From assembly GCA_030697365.1 (NCBI GenBank), contig JAUYQH010000005.1:1-64000 (forward strand): a stretch of 64,000 nucleotides of DNA. The letters run 5' to 3'. Of the stretch, positions 21,166-30,565 are shown piece after piece. The DNA is from Novosphingobium sp. (GTDB lineage Bacteria > Pseudomonadota > Alphaproteobacteria > Sphingomonadales > Sphingomonadaceae). The notes beneath the pieces are model-generated. The model was not told where the DNA came from and made no database searches. It saw nothing but the letters and a program-made list of their open reading frames with translations. Each line of letters begins with the position of its first letter. Within the stretch, counting starts at the first letter, position 1. The position numbers and the translations under genes were made by a program.

Positions 21166-21504
21166 ATGCCGGGCGGCGCACAATTATCGGTCACCGATCT
21201 GCGGCGCGCGGCGCGGCACCCAGTCGACTACCGCGTGATCGGAGAGCACCGCCTGCACGGCGATGTGCTGATGCATGTCGTCAACATCTCGGCCAACGGC
21301 TTCATGACCGACGGCGACATCGCAATGGACCGCGGGGATCGGGTGACCATCCGTCTGCCCCAAATCGGCCGGATCGAGGCCTTCGTGATCTGGAACAACG
21401 GCGACCGCGCCGGCTTCCAGTTCGAACGCATCCTCCGCCTCGACGATTTCATGAAGATGATCGACGCGCTCCAGCCCAATCCGAAGCTGCGCGCCTCGCG
21501 CTGA
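21166..21504 (+). CDS. PilZ domain protein
   Basis: 'RRAARHPVDYRVIGEHRLHGDVLMHVVNISANGFMTDGDIAMDRGDRVTIRLP...RAGFQF'. Confidence 0.82.
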   Translation: MPGGAQLSVTDLRRAARHPVDYRVIGEHRLHGDVLMHVVNISANGFMTDGDIAMDRGDRVTIRLPQIGRIEAFVIWNNGDRAGFQFERILRLDDFMKMIDALQPNPKLRASR

Positions 21505-21560
21505 TCCTCGTTTAGCCGCCGATAGTTTTTGCAACCTTGGCAAGCGCACCCCGCGCTGCC

Positions 21561-22856
21561 ATGCGGCTTAGCGTGACCGAGCCCACCTCGCCGCTCCAGA
21601 TTGCCGACTACCGCAAGATCTGGTTCGCCCGGTTCTGCTCGTCGTTCGCCACCACCGGGATGGTGGTGATCATCGGCTACCAGCTCTACGACATCGCCCG
21701 GTCCGATTACGGGATGAGCATCGCCGCGGCCTCGTTCCAGCTCGGCCTGCTCGGGTTGATCCAGTTCATCCCGCTGGCCCTGCTGACTCCGGTTGCCGGG
21801 GTCGCCGCGGACCGGTTCGACCGGCGCAAGGTCGCCGCCTTCGCCGCCGCGATCGACTTGTGCATCGCGCTGGCGCTGGCGCTGGCGACGCGCGCGGACG
21901 CCATAACGCTGCCGCTGATCTACCTGCTCGCCGCGCTCCATGGCTCGGCGCGGGTGTTCGTCGGCCCCGCGGTTGCCTCGATCGTCCCCAACATCGTCCC
22001 CGCCGCGCTGATGCCGCGCGCGATCGCGATGAGTTCGATGGCATGGCAGACCGCGGCGATCGGCGGTCCGGCCGCCGCTGGGCTGATGTTCGCGGTGTCG
22101 CGCGAGTCGCCCTATTGGGGCGCCGCCGCGCTGCTTCTGCTCTCGGCCATGGCGGTGTTGAGCATCCGTCCCCTGCCCCCTGCCCCTACCGCGCGCGACG
22201 TCCACCCGTTCCGCCAGGTCGGCGAGGGATTCCGCTACGTCTGGACCGAGCGCTTCCTGCTTGGCTGCGTGACGCTCGATCTGTTCGCGGTGCTGCTCGG
22301 CGGGGCGACCGCGCTGCTTCCGGTGTTCGCGCGCGACATCCTCCACGTCGGCTCCGAAGGGCTCGGTATCATGCGCGCGAGCCCGGCGATCGGGGCGGTG
22401 CTGGTCGCGGCGTGGCTGTCTTGGCGTCCGCTGGCGCACAACGTGGGCGTCAAGATGCTGTGGGCGGTCGCCGCCTATGGCGCGGCGACGATCGCCTTCG
22501 GGCTATCGCGCGATTTCTTCGCTTCGCTCGGATTTCTGGCGCTGCTCGGCGCGGCGGACATGGTCTCGGTGTTCATCCGCAACAGCTTGGTTCAGCTGAG
22601 CACCCCCGACGCAGTGCGCGGGCGGGTCTCGTCGATCTCGGGGCTGGCCATCTCCGCATCTAACGAGCTGGGCGAGATGCAGTCGGGGGTGGCCGCGGCG
22701 CTGCTCGGCGCGACGGGGGCGGTTGTTTTCGGCGGCGTGGGGGCCATAGTGGTAACCGTGATCTGGGCGGTGGCGTTCCCCGAACTGCGCCGCGCCAAGA
22801 CCTTTGCGCCGCAGTACCGCACTCTGGATGTAGCCCCGAAGGAGCAGACGACATGA
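21561..22856 (+). CDS. MFS transporter
   Basis: Multi-TM protein, '[12 protein letters not shown]'; start at ATG 21561 preferred. Confidence 0.88.
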   Translation: MRLSVTEPTSPLQIADYRKIWFARFCSSFATTGMVVIIGYQLYDIARSDYGMSIAAASFQLGLLGLIQFIPLALLTPVAGVAADRFDRRKVAAFAAAIDLCIALALALATRADAITLPLIYLLAALHGSARVFVGPAVASIVPNIVPAALMPRAIAMSSMAWQTAAIGGPAAAGLMFAVSRESPYWGAAALLLLSAMAVLSIRPLPPAPTARDVHPFRQVGEGFRYVWTERFLLGCVTLDLFAVLLGGATALLPVFARDILHVGSEGLGIMRASPAIGAVLVAAWLSWRPLAHNVGVKMLWAVAAYGAATIAFGLSRDFFASLGFLALLGAADMVSVFIRNSLVQLSTPDAVRGRVSSISGLAISASNELGEMQSGVAAALLGATGAVVFGGVGAIVVTVIWAVAFPELRRAKTFAPQYRTLDVAPKEQTT

Positions 22857-23770
22857 AGGCCGACAACATCCTCGAAACCATCGGCAACACCCCGCACGTG
22901 CGCCTTTCGCGCCTGTTCCCCGACCGTGAGGTGTGGGTGAAGTGCGAGCGCGCCAACCCCGGCGGATCGATCAAGGACCGTATCGGGCTGGCGATGATCG
23001 AGGCGGCGGAGGCCGACGGAAGCCTCAAGTCCGGCGGCGTCATCGTCGAGCCGACCAGCGGCAACACCGGGATCGGGCTGGCGATGGTCGCCGCGGTCAA
23101 GGGCTACAAGCTGATCCTGGTCATGCCCGATTCGATGTCGGTCGAACGCCGCCGGCTGATGCTCGCCTACGGCGCCACCTTCGACCTGACCCCGCGCGAA
23201 AAGGGCATGAAGGGCGCGATCCAGCGCGCCGAGGAAATCCGCGACGCCACCCCCGGGGCGTGGATCCCGCAGCAGTTCGACAACCCGGCGAACATCGCGG
23301 TCCACGTCCGCACCACCGCGCAGGAAATCCTCACCGATTTCGGCCAGACCCCGATCGACGCGCTGATCACCGGCGTTGGCACCGGCGGGCATCTGACGGG
23401 CTGCGCCGAGGAGCTTAAGAAGCACTGGCCGAAAATGAAGGCGTGGGCGGTCGAGCCGACCCTGTCGCCGGTGATCTCGGGCGGACAGCCTGCCCCGCAC
23501 CCGATCCAGGGCATCGGCGCGGGGTTCATCCCCGGAAACCTGCACACCCAGTCGATCGACGGCGCGATCCAGGTCGATCCCGCGGATGCCAAGGAATGGG
23601 CAAGGCGGTGTGCGACTGTCGAGGGGATGCTGGTGGGGATTTCGAGCGGCGCGACACTGGCGGCGATTGCGCAGAAATTGCCCGATCTGGCGCCGGACGC
23701 GCGAGTGCTGGGATTCAATTACGACACCGGGGAGCGGTATCTGAGCGTGCCCGACTTTTTGCCGGAGTAG
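22853..23770 (+). CDS. cysK: Cysteine synthase A
   Basis: '[19 protein letters not shown]', '[20 protein letters not shown]', 'GTGGHLTG'. Confidence 0.96.
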   Translation: MKADNILETIGNTPHVRLSRLFPDREVWVKCERANPGGSIKDRIGLAMIEAAEADGSLKSGGVIVEPTSGNTGIGLAMVAAVKGYKLILVMPDSMSVERRRLMLAYGATFDLTPREKGMKGAIQRAEEIRDATPGAWIPQQFDNPANIAVHVRTTAQEILTDFGQTPIDALITGVGTGGHLTGCAEELKKHWPKMKAWAVEPTLSPVISGGQPAPHPIQGIGAGFIPGNLHTQSIDGAIQVDPADAKEWARRCATVEGMLVGISSGATLAAIAQKLPDLAPDARVLGFNYDTGERYLSVPDFLPE

Positions 23771-23937
23771 CTTTCCTCCCCCCTCGCGGGGAAGGATACG
23801 AAGCCTTGGCGTTTCAGCGCCTAGGCGAAGTTGGAGAGGGGCCGCGGCATAGCGCTACCCCTCGCCCCCTCGCCAAGCTTCGCTAGTTCCTTGCGGAACA
23901 AGCTACGCTATCCTCTCCCGCGAGGGGAGAGGAGAAG
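23770..23937. repeat. Imperfect long inverted repeat of the CCTCTCCC/GGGAGAGG family
   Basis: TCCTCCCCCCTCGCGGGGAAGGATACG...GAAGTTGGAGAGGGG resembles the reverse complement of CCCCTCGCCAAGCTTCGC...TATCCTCTCCCGCGAGGGGAGAGGA. Confidence 0.65.
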
Positions 23938-23942
23938 AACCC

Positions 23943-24647
23943 ATGACCAACCTCGAACCCATCCCCTACGCCGACGACCAAGCCCCCCTTACCGGCCTTC
24001 TCGCCCGCCCCGCAGGCAAGCCCCGCACCGTCGTCGTCGTGTTTCCGACAATCATGAACCAGGCCCCCAACGCGCTGCGCCGCCTGCCGATGCTGGCTGA
24101 AGCGGGCTGTCTCGCGTTCTGCGCCGATCTCTATGGCCGCGCCCCCGCCGACCGCGCCGACGCCCACGAGCTGGGCACCGCGTTGCGCGCCGACGTCTCC
24201 GCCTACCGCGCGCGGATCAGGGCCGCGGTCGATACCCTCGCCGCGCTGCCCGAAGCGCAGGCCCTCCCCCTCGCCGCGATCGGCTATTGCCTGGGCGGGC
24301 AGGCCGCGCTCGAGGCCGCGCGGATGAACCTGCCGCTGGTCCTAGCCGCCAGCTTCCACGGCATCCTTTCGACCGACGCCCCCGCGACCGGCCCGATCCG
24401 ACCCCGCATCCTCGTCTGCCACGGCGACGCCGACCCTTTGGTGCCGCGCGATCAGGTCAGCGCCTTCCAGCAGGAAATGGACGCCGCCAGCGCCAACTGG
24501 CACCTCCACGTCTACGCTGGCGTCAAGCACGGCTTCACCGACCCGGAGGCGGACAGCCACGGCCTTCCCGCGCTCGGCTACGACGCGAGCGCGGACAGGC
24601 AGAGCTGGGCTGCTATGTTGAGGTTGTTGGACGAGACGCTGGGCTGA
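23943..24647 (+). CDS. Dienelactone hydrolase family protein
   Basis: 'IGYCLGGQAALEAARMNLPLVLAASFHGIL', 'ILVCHGDADPLVPRDQVSAF', 'AGVKHGFTDPEA'. Confidence 0.92.
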   Translation: MTNLEPIPYADDQAPLTGLLARPAGKPRTVVVVFPTIMNQAPNALRRLPMLAEAGCLAFCADLYGRAPADRADAHELGTALRADVSAYRARIRAAVDTLAALPEAQALPLAAIGYCLGGQAALEAARMNLPLVLAASFHGILSTDAPATGPIRPRILVCHGDADPLVPRDQVSAFQQEMDAASANWHLHVYAGVKHGFTDPEADSHGLPALGYDASADRQSWAAMLRLLDETLG

Positions 24648-24846
24648 CGTCCTGTCGGCACGACCTGAGAAAAATCATAATTCTCTTAAACGCAAGCGCC
24701 GCCTACCTCATCGAGAAATCCCACTGAGACGATGCAGCTTGTTATTGGTACGGGTTTGGTTGCTCGCCTGCAAGCCCGTGATCTAACCTTGTGTTCCTTT
24801 CCTTTACTGCCTAAACAGAACTTGGGCTTGCTTGTTTTGGACGGGA

Positions 24847-25986
24847 ATGATCGTAATGAAAATTACCAACAGATCAGATCAGATTTATACATGGTACCTG
24901 TGGGGCGCGGGCGATTCGATGGAATGGTTCGTACTTGACACCGAATGGATCCATCCAGGGCAAACCCATACCCTCGACATAAAAGGTCCGGTGAAAATAA
25001 ATTACTTGGACGGCCAAACAGGAATACGAAAAAGCCCCCGAGACTCGGAAACCGAAATTTTAGAGCCAAAATTTGAGATTTTGATACAGGGGAGCTGGCC
25101 CGACTATGTCGTTTGGTCGAGTATTAGAGAGCAGTATATTAAATCACAATACGACGATTCGGTTAAATCGAATTTGTCAAAGAGTGCGGCTTTAGCTTCG
25201 TCTGGATTGCGGGCCACGGCTGAATTTATGAAATTGCTGCCGGTCGTTGGAACTGTCTTCAGTGGAATTCTCGGTATTGCCAGCGCCATTTCCGATGGAG
25301 TGGCGAAAGGCTCATCCATTACGCCTGAAAAACAGACGCTGCTCGATGAAATAGCCAAGATCGTCCGAGACGAAGAGGATTTGCAAGCTGCGCAGAAAGC
25401 CGCTGCAGCTTTCCTGAATGCCTATTTCTCACTCAAAGACGTCGACCCAAACGACTTTGGACCCCATGAACTGAAAGATCTACTGCGGGATACGGAAGAA
25501 TTTTGCTCTCCTGCGGGTGAATTTATGAATTATATCACATTGTTGAATAACGATATCAATAAATCAAAACGTGTCACAAATGCCTATTTGATGGGTATTT
25601 CTGCGTATATGAAATATCTTTGGTTGCACTTTATCACGTCCATAAACGACGGAGACGCAATATCCGCAGGAAAACTCCAACGCTACAAAACGAAGATACA
25701 GGAATGTCGAGATGGTGTTCAGCGACTAAAAAATAATGCTTCAGCAGTGGAGTTGAATATTGCTACTTGCGGATTGCGCGTTGAACCAGAGATAACCATG
25801 CTTCGGCAGGCGCTTTACATGCAATCCATCGGACTTTCTGGTCTTAACGAAATAGATATTGCACTTGACAGCCTGAGACTTATGGTCGCCTATCTTGATG
25901 AGGATATCGCCTCGGTCAAAGCCGGAAAAGCCGGCCTTCATTATTTCAAGTCCAACTGGCAGATCGGCTCTGGTTCGACGAGTTAG
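24847..25986 (+). CDS. Orphan protein, predominantly helical with central hydrophobic segment; AT-rich, probably horizontally acquired
   Basis: About 380 aa ORF in visibly AT-rich DNA. N-terminal beta-like region, then 'FMKLLPVVGTVFSGILGIASAISDGVAKG' flanked by amphipathic helices. Start could be 24856. Confidence 0.75.
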   Translation: MIVMKITNRSDQIYTWYLWGAGDSMEWFVLDTEWIHPGQTHTLDIKGPVKINYLDGQTGIRKSPRDSETEILEPKFEILIQGSWPDYVVWSSIREQYIKSQYDDSVKSNLSKSAALASSGLRATAEFMKLLPVVGTVFSGILGIASAISDGVAKGSSITPEKQTLLDEIAKIVRDEEDLQAAQKAAAAFLNAYFSLKDVDPNDFGPHELKDLLRDTEEFCSPAGEFMNYITLLNNDINKSKRVTNAYLMGISAYMKYLWLHFITSINDGDAISAGKLQRYKTKIQECRDGVQRLKNNASAVELNIATCGLRVEPEITMLRQALYMQSIGLSGLNEIDIALDSLRLMVAYLDEDIASVKAGKAGLHYFKSNWQIGSGSTS

Positions 25987-26070
25987 GAAACACGATGGCG
26001 CTAAGCGGCTTCGGTTAGCTGTGCAACGATGTTGGCTACAGCAGGCGGAGTATCAACTTCGAACGAGCCC

Positions 26071-27870
26071 TCAAGCCGCCGTCGCGAATGCCTCCACCGG
26101 CAGCGCCATTACGCTGTCCGCGCCGCCCTCGATCTTGCGCCGCAGCGCGCCGCAATCGGGCAGGTGGCGCTCGGCGAAGTAGCGGGCGGTCGTCAGTTTG
26201 GCTTCGTAGAAGGGCCGATCCTCGACGCCCCCAACCAGCGCAGCCGCCGCGACTTTGGCCATCTTGAGCCACATCAGCCCCACCGCCACCGTGCCCATCA
26301 GCGTCATGTACGGATAGGCGCCGGCGCCCAGGTTGTTGGGATTGGCCATCGCGTTCTGCATGAACCACATCGTCGCGGCCTTGAGCTCGCCGTTGGCCTT
26401 GGCGAGCTTGTCTGCGATGCCCGCGAGGTCACCCTCCACGCCTTCGCACTCCCCGTCGACCAGTGCGAACAACGCCTGCACGGCGCGGCCGCCGTTCGCC
26501 GCCAGCTTGCGGCCGCACAAGTCCATCGCCTGGATGCCGTTGGTGCCTTCGTAGATCATCGCGATCCGCGCATCGCGGACAAACTGTTCCATACCGTTCT
26601 CGACGATGTAGCCGTGCCCGCCCCACACCTGCTGCATGTCGGTGGCGACCTTGTAGCCGCTGTCGGTACCATAGCCCTTGATCACCGGGGTCAGCAGCCC
26701 GAGCAGATCGTCGGCGGCGGCGCGCTCCTCCCCGGTCGCCGCCTTGTGGCTGAGATCGGCCTGGAGCGCCCCCCACAGGCACAGCGCGCGCAGCCCTTCG
26801 GTGAGCGCCTTGGCGTCCATCAGCATCCGCCGCACATCGGCGTGGACGATGATGGGATCGGCCTTTTCCTGCGGCTCGGCCGGGCCGGTCAGCGCGCGGC
26901 CCTGGCGGCGCTCGATCGCATAGGCGACGCCGTTCTGATAGGCGACTTCGGCTTGCGCGAGCCCCTGGATGCCCACCCCCAGCCGCGCGACGTTCATCAT
27001 GATGAACATCGCGGCGAGGCCCTTGTTTTCCTCGCCGACCATCGTTCCGATCGCGCCGTCATAGTTCATCACGCAAGTCGCGTTGGCGCGAATGCCCATC
27101 TTGTGCTCAAGGCTGCCGCACGAGACCGCGTTGCGCGCGCCCAGCGTGCCGTCGGCGTTCACCAGCACCTTGGGGACGATGAACAGCGAGATGCCCTTCG
27201 AGGATTCGGGCGCGTCGGGCGTCTTGGCGAGGACGAGGTGGATGATGTTCTCGGTCAGGTCGTGCTCGCCCGCCGAGATGAAGATCTTGGTTCCGGTGAT
27301 CGCGTAAGTGCCGTCCGCCTGCGGCATCGCGCGGGTGCGGATCATGCCCAAGTCGGTGCCGCAGTGCGGCTCGGTCAGGTTCATCGTCCCGAGCCATTCG
27401 CCCGAGATCATCTTGGGCAGATAGAGCTCTTGCTGTTCGGCGCTGCCTTTGGTGAGGATCGAGGCGACCGCGCCGCTGGTCAGTCCGGGATACATGGCGA
27501 AAGCCTGGTTGGCGGAGGCGAGAAATTCCTCGACGAGCATGCCCATGATATGCGGCATCCCCTGCCCGCCGAACGCCTCGGGCGCGGAAAGCGTGCCCCA
27601 GCCCGATTCGCGAAACTGGTCATACGCCGCCTTGAAGCCCGCGGGCGTGGTTACGCTGCCGTCGGCGGCGCGGGTGCAGCCTTCCTGGTCACCCTGCTGG
27701 TTGAGCGGGGCAACGACTTCGGAAATGAACCGTCCGGCCTCGTCGATCACCGTGTCGGTCATCTCGCGGTCGGCGCCCTCGAAGCCCGCCAGGTTGCCGA
27801 AGCTGTCGAGCCTGAGCAGTTCGTTGACGACGAAGCGGGTGTCGCGGGTGGGGGCGCGGTAAGTGGGCAT
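26071..27870 (-). CDS. Acyl-CoA dehydrogenase with C-terminal extension
   Basis: 'YALTGTKIFISAGEHD'-type segment, 'NLTEPHCGTDLG', 'VWGGHGYIVENGMEQFVRDARIAMIYEGTNGIQAMDL'. Confidence 0.95.
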   Translation of the reverse strand: MPTYRAPTRDTRFVVNELLRLDSFGNLAGFEGADREMTDTVIDEAGRFISEVVAPLNQQGDQEGCTRAADGSVTTPAGFKAAYDQFRESGWGTLSAPEAFGGQGMPHIMGMLVEEFLASANQAFAMYPGLTSGAVASILTKGSAEQQELYLPKMISGEWLGTMNLTEPHCGTDLGMIRTRAMPQADGTYAITGTKIFISAGEHDLTENIIHLVLAKTPDAPESSKGISLFIVPKVLVNADGTLGARNAVSCGSLEHKMGIRANATCVMNYDGAIGTMVGEENKGLAAMFIMMNVARLGVGIQGLAQAEVAYQNGVAYAIERRQGRALTGPAEPQEKADPIIVHADVRRMLMDAKALTEGLRALCLWGALQADLSHKAATGEERAAADDLLGLLTPVIKGYGTDSGYKVATDMQQVWGGHGYIVENGMEQFVRDARIAMIYEGTNGIQAMDLCGRKLAANGGRAVQALFALVDGECEGVEGDLAGIADKLAKANGELKAATMWFMQNAMANPNNLGAGAYPYMTLMGTVAVGLMWLKMAKVAAAALVGGVEDRPFYEAKLTTARYFAERHLPDCGALRRKIEGGADSVMALPVEAFATAA

Positions 27871-27873
27871 GGG

Positions 27874-28311
27874 TCAGCTCCTGGGGTCTTCCAGCTCTTC
27901 AAGCGTGGCGACGAAATCGGACAATTCGCGGATCGAGCTGTCGAGGTCGGTGCGCTGCGCCTCGAGCGCGGCGATCTTCTGGCGGCAGCGGACCAGCGTG
28001 GTCCGGCGCTGCTCGGCGCGGCCGTCGCCAAGATCATAAAGATCGATCAGCTCGCGGATTTCGCCAAGGCTGAACCCGACGTTCTTGGCACGCAGGATCC
28101 AGGCCAGCCGCGCGCGGTCGCGCTTCGAATAGACCCGCGCGAGGCCGTTGCGCGTCGGCGCGATCAGCCCCTCATCCTCATAGAAGCGCAAGGCGCGAGC
28201 CGATACACTGAACTCGGCGGAGAGGTTGGAAATGCTGAAGCTTTCGCGCTCGAGCGCGTCCGGGCGATCGAGGTGGGCGCTGTGGCGTTCGGAAGCGGTT
28301 GGCGCGGCCAT
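27874..28311 (-). CDS. MerR family transcriptional regulator
   Basis: 'FSISNLSAEFSVSARALRFYEDEGLIAPTRNGLARVYSKRDRARLAWILRAKNVGFSLGEIRELIDLY'. Confidence 0.92.
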   Translation of the reverse strand: MAAPTASERHSAHLDRPDALERESFSISNLSAEFSVSARALRFYEDEGLIAPTRNGLARVYSKRDRARLAWILRAKNVGFSLGEIRELIDLYDLGDGRAEQRRTTLVRCRQKIAALEAQRTDLDSSIRELSDFVATLEELEDPRS

Positions 28312-28342
28312 AGCGCGCTGGTAACTGCCCTTTACGTAAACG

Positions 28343-28738
28343 TCAATCCAACAAGACCAGTCGGTCGTCCTTCAGCACGCGATAAAAGCATGTCTGCGCC
28401 CCGGTGTGGCACGCGGGCCCGGCTGGCTCTACGCGCAGCACGATCGCATCCTGGTCGCAATCCACGCGGATTTCGACCACGCGCAAGGTGTGGCCCGAAC
28501 TCTCGCCCTTCATCCACAACCGCCCGCGCGAGCGCGAATGAAAATGGGCGAAACCCGTCTCGCGCGTCTTCTCCAGCGCATTGGCGTCCATGTGCGCGAG
28601 CATCAGGATATCACCGCTCGCCGCATCGACCGCGACCGCAGTGAGCAGACCGGCGGCATCGAAGCGCGGCTCGAACAGACCGGGACGTTCGCTTGGTAAA
28701 TCGGTCACGATTGGTAACTTCCCCATCTCTGCCATCAT
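28343..28738 (-). CDS. hisI: Phosphoribosyl-AMP cyclohydrolase
   Basis: '[56 protein letters not shown]...[12 protein letters not shown]'. Start uncertain (28726-28738). Confidence 0.95.
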   Translation of the reverse strand: MMAEMGKLPIVTDLPSERPGLFEPRFDAAGLLTAVAVDAASGDILMLAHMDANALEKTRETGFAHFHSRSRGRLWMKGESSGHTLRVVEIRVDCDQDAIVLRVEPAGPACHTGAQTCFYRVLKDDRLVLLD

Positions 28739-28754
28739 GGTCCAAACCTTGTTG

Positions 28755-29001
28755 CATGATAACCACAGCGGCAATGCAAAATCCATCGAGCGCGCAAGTT
28801 GCGCTATGCCTCGGACAGCCGATGCGCAATGAAGCGTCACGGCTTGAGGGAGCCGGACGGCCAAAAGGCCAAAGTTCGGGGATCCCGCCCGGTTCGAAGC
28901 GCCTCAAGGCAGCGCGGACAGGGCGGATGAGGGTTTCGGCGCGAAAGCGCAGCGAAGGTATCGTCACGAGGGCGCCCGGGGTTCATTCCTCGGGCGCTTT
29001 T
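28755..29001 (+). ncRNA. Candidate plus-strand structured ncRNA ending in an intrinsic terminator
   Basis: Gap between minus-strand hisI and comF. CTTGAGG/CCTCAAG closing stem, GGCC-AAAA-GGCC hairpin, terminator 28972-29001. 5' end not determined. Confidence 0.4.
28972..29001 (+). terminator. Rho-independent terminator
   Basis: GCGCCCGGGG-TTCATT-CCTCGGGCGC-TTTT. Confidence 0.75.
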
Positions 29002-29012
29002 CTTCGTGGTCG

Positions 29013-29765
29013 TCAGGCAGGGGGCAGCGCCTCGTCGAGAACGCGCGCGAAACAGGCGATCCGAACCCTGCTCGCCCCGGCCCGGCGCAGCGCGCGGACG
29101 CAGGCATCGCTGGTCGCGCCGCTGGTCATGACGTCGTCCACCAGCAGCACCTGGGCTTCGTTCAGGCGCGGCTTCCAGGCCGGATTGACGGCAATGCTGC
29201 CACGCAAGGCCCGCGCCCGCTCCTTCCGTCCCAGCCCGCCCAGCGACGGCGTTGCGCGCGTTCGGACCAGCGCATCGACGGCAAGGCGGCGCTCGGGCGT
29301 GGTCGCGATCGTCCGCGCCAGCAACGCCGACTGGTTGAACCCGCGCCGCCACAGCCGCCAGCGATGCAGCGGGACGGGGACGACCAGCCATTGGCCGGTG
29401 AGCGCACCCAGCCGCGCCTCGATAAGCCGGCCGAGCAATTTGCCGAGCGTCACCCGGCGTCCATGCTTGAACGCCAGAACCAGATCGCGCGAGGCGGAGT
29501 TGTAAAGCGACGCTGCGGCGATCCCGTCGTGGCGCGGCGGCGCGGCCAGGCACGGCGCGCAAGTGAAGGCGCCCGTCTCCACCCCCCCCAAAGTATCGCC
29601 GAGCGGGCGCTGGCACAGCGCGCAGGCGGGCTCGCCCGGGATGACCAGCTTGCTCCAGCACGCGATGCAAAGCCCGCCCTGTTCGCCCAGCGCGTCGCCG
29701 CACAGCGGGCAGCGCGGGGGGAACACCAGATCGACCAGCGGAGTGAGAGCGGCCAGTGGGGACAT
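29013..29765 (-). CDS. comF: ComF family phosphoribosyltransferase
   Basis: 'FPPRCPLCGDALGEQGGLCIACWSKL', 'VLLVDDVMTSGATSDACVRALRRAGA'. Confidence 0.93.
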   Translation of the reverse strand: MSPLAALTPLVDLVFPPRCPLCGDALGEQGGLCIACWSKLVIPGEPACALCQRPLGDTLGGVETGAFTCAPCLAAPPRHDGIAAASLYNSASRDLVLAFKHGRRVTLGKLLGRLIEARLGALTGQWLVVPVPLHRWRLWRRGFNQSALLARTIATTPERRLAVDALVRTRATPSLGGLGRKERARALRGSIAVNPAWKPRLNEAQVLLVDDVMTSGATSDACVRALRRAGASRVRIACFARVLDEALPPA

Positions 29766-29830
29766 CGCGGGTTTGTGCTCTGCCGCGCCGGGGCTTGGCA
29801 AGCTGCGATTGGAACGGCAGGAGCAGCGCG

Positions 29831-30565
29831 ATGACCGCCCCGATCATATTCGACCCGGCCCGGCGGCTGGCCGCGCGAAGACGGATGCGGCGGTTACAGC
29901 TGGCCGCCGATGCACCGCGCTATGTGCTCGACGACATGGCCGAGGATGTGATCGAGCGACTGGCGTTCCTCCGCCATTCGCCGCGAAAGGGGCTTGTCGT
30001 CGGGGAATTGGGCGGAACTCTGGCAGGCGCCCTCCGATCGCAGGGCGCCGATATACACGAGGGGTCGCCCGAGACGGGGCTCGACGAGGAGCGGCCGCTG
30101 CCGTTCGCGGGTCTCGATTTCATCGCAAGCCTGGGTACGCTCGACGCGGTCAACGACTTGCCCGGCGCTCTGCTCCATGCACGCGGCGCGCTGGCACCCG
30201 GCGGTCTGCTTATCGCCAGCCTGATCGGCGCAGGCAGCCTGCCCGCCTTGCGCGCGGCAATGCTCGCCGCCGATGGCGAGCGACCGGCGCCGCGATTGCA
30301 CCCAATGGTCGATGTCCGCGCGGGCGCCCAGCTCCTCCAGCGCGCCGGGTACGCCGATCCGGTGGCGGACGGGCGGACCCTGACGGTGCGTTTCGCCTCG
30401 CTCGACCGGCTGGTCGGAGACTTACGCGCGCAAGGGCTGGGCAATGTTCTGGCCCGGCCCGGGCCGCCGTTGGGGCGTTCTGCGCTTGCAGCGGCGCGCC
30501 TTTCGTTTGGCACGGAAACCGAAGAAATGTTCGAGATAATTACTCTAACCGGATGGAAACATTAG
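29831..30565 (+). CDS. SAM-dependent methyltransferase, BioC/NDUFAF5-like
   Basis: 'MTAPIIFDPARRLAARRRMRR...FIASLGTLDAVNDLPGALLHARGALAPGGLLIASLIGAGSLPALRAAML'. Confidence 0.88.
   Translation: MTAPIIFDPARRLAARRRMRRLQLAADAPRYVLDDMAEDVIERLAFLRHSPRKGLVVGELGGTLAGALRSQGADIHEGSPETGLDEERPLPFAGLDFIASLGTLDAVNDLPGALLHARGALAPGGLLIASLIGAGSLPALRAAMLAADGERPAPRLHPMVDVRAGAQLLQRAGYADPVADGRTLTVRFASLDRLVGDLRAQGLGNVLARPGPPLGRSALAAARLSFGTETEEMFEIITLTGWKH

Noticed and set aside
26029-28644. 871-aa plus-strand ORF
   Set aside because: Antisense to a clear acyl-CoA dehydrogenase and MerR gene; Arg/Gly/Ala/His-rich low-complexity translation typical of GC-rich shadow ORFs.
28693-29505. 270-aa plus-strand ORF over the hisI-comF gap
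   Set aside because: Runs through a strong terminator and antisense to comF; no conserved motif. Region reported as candidate ncRNA instead.
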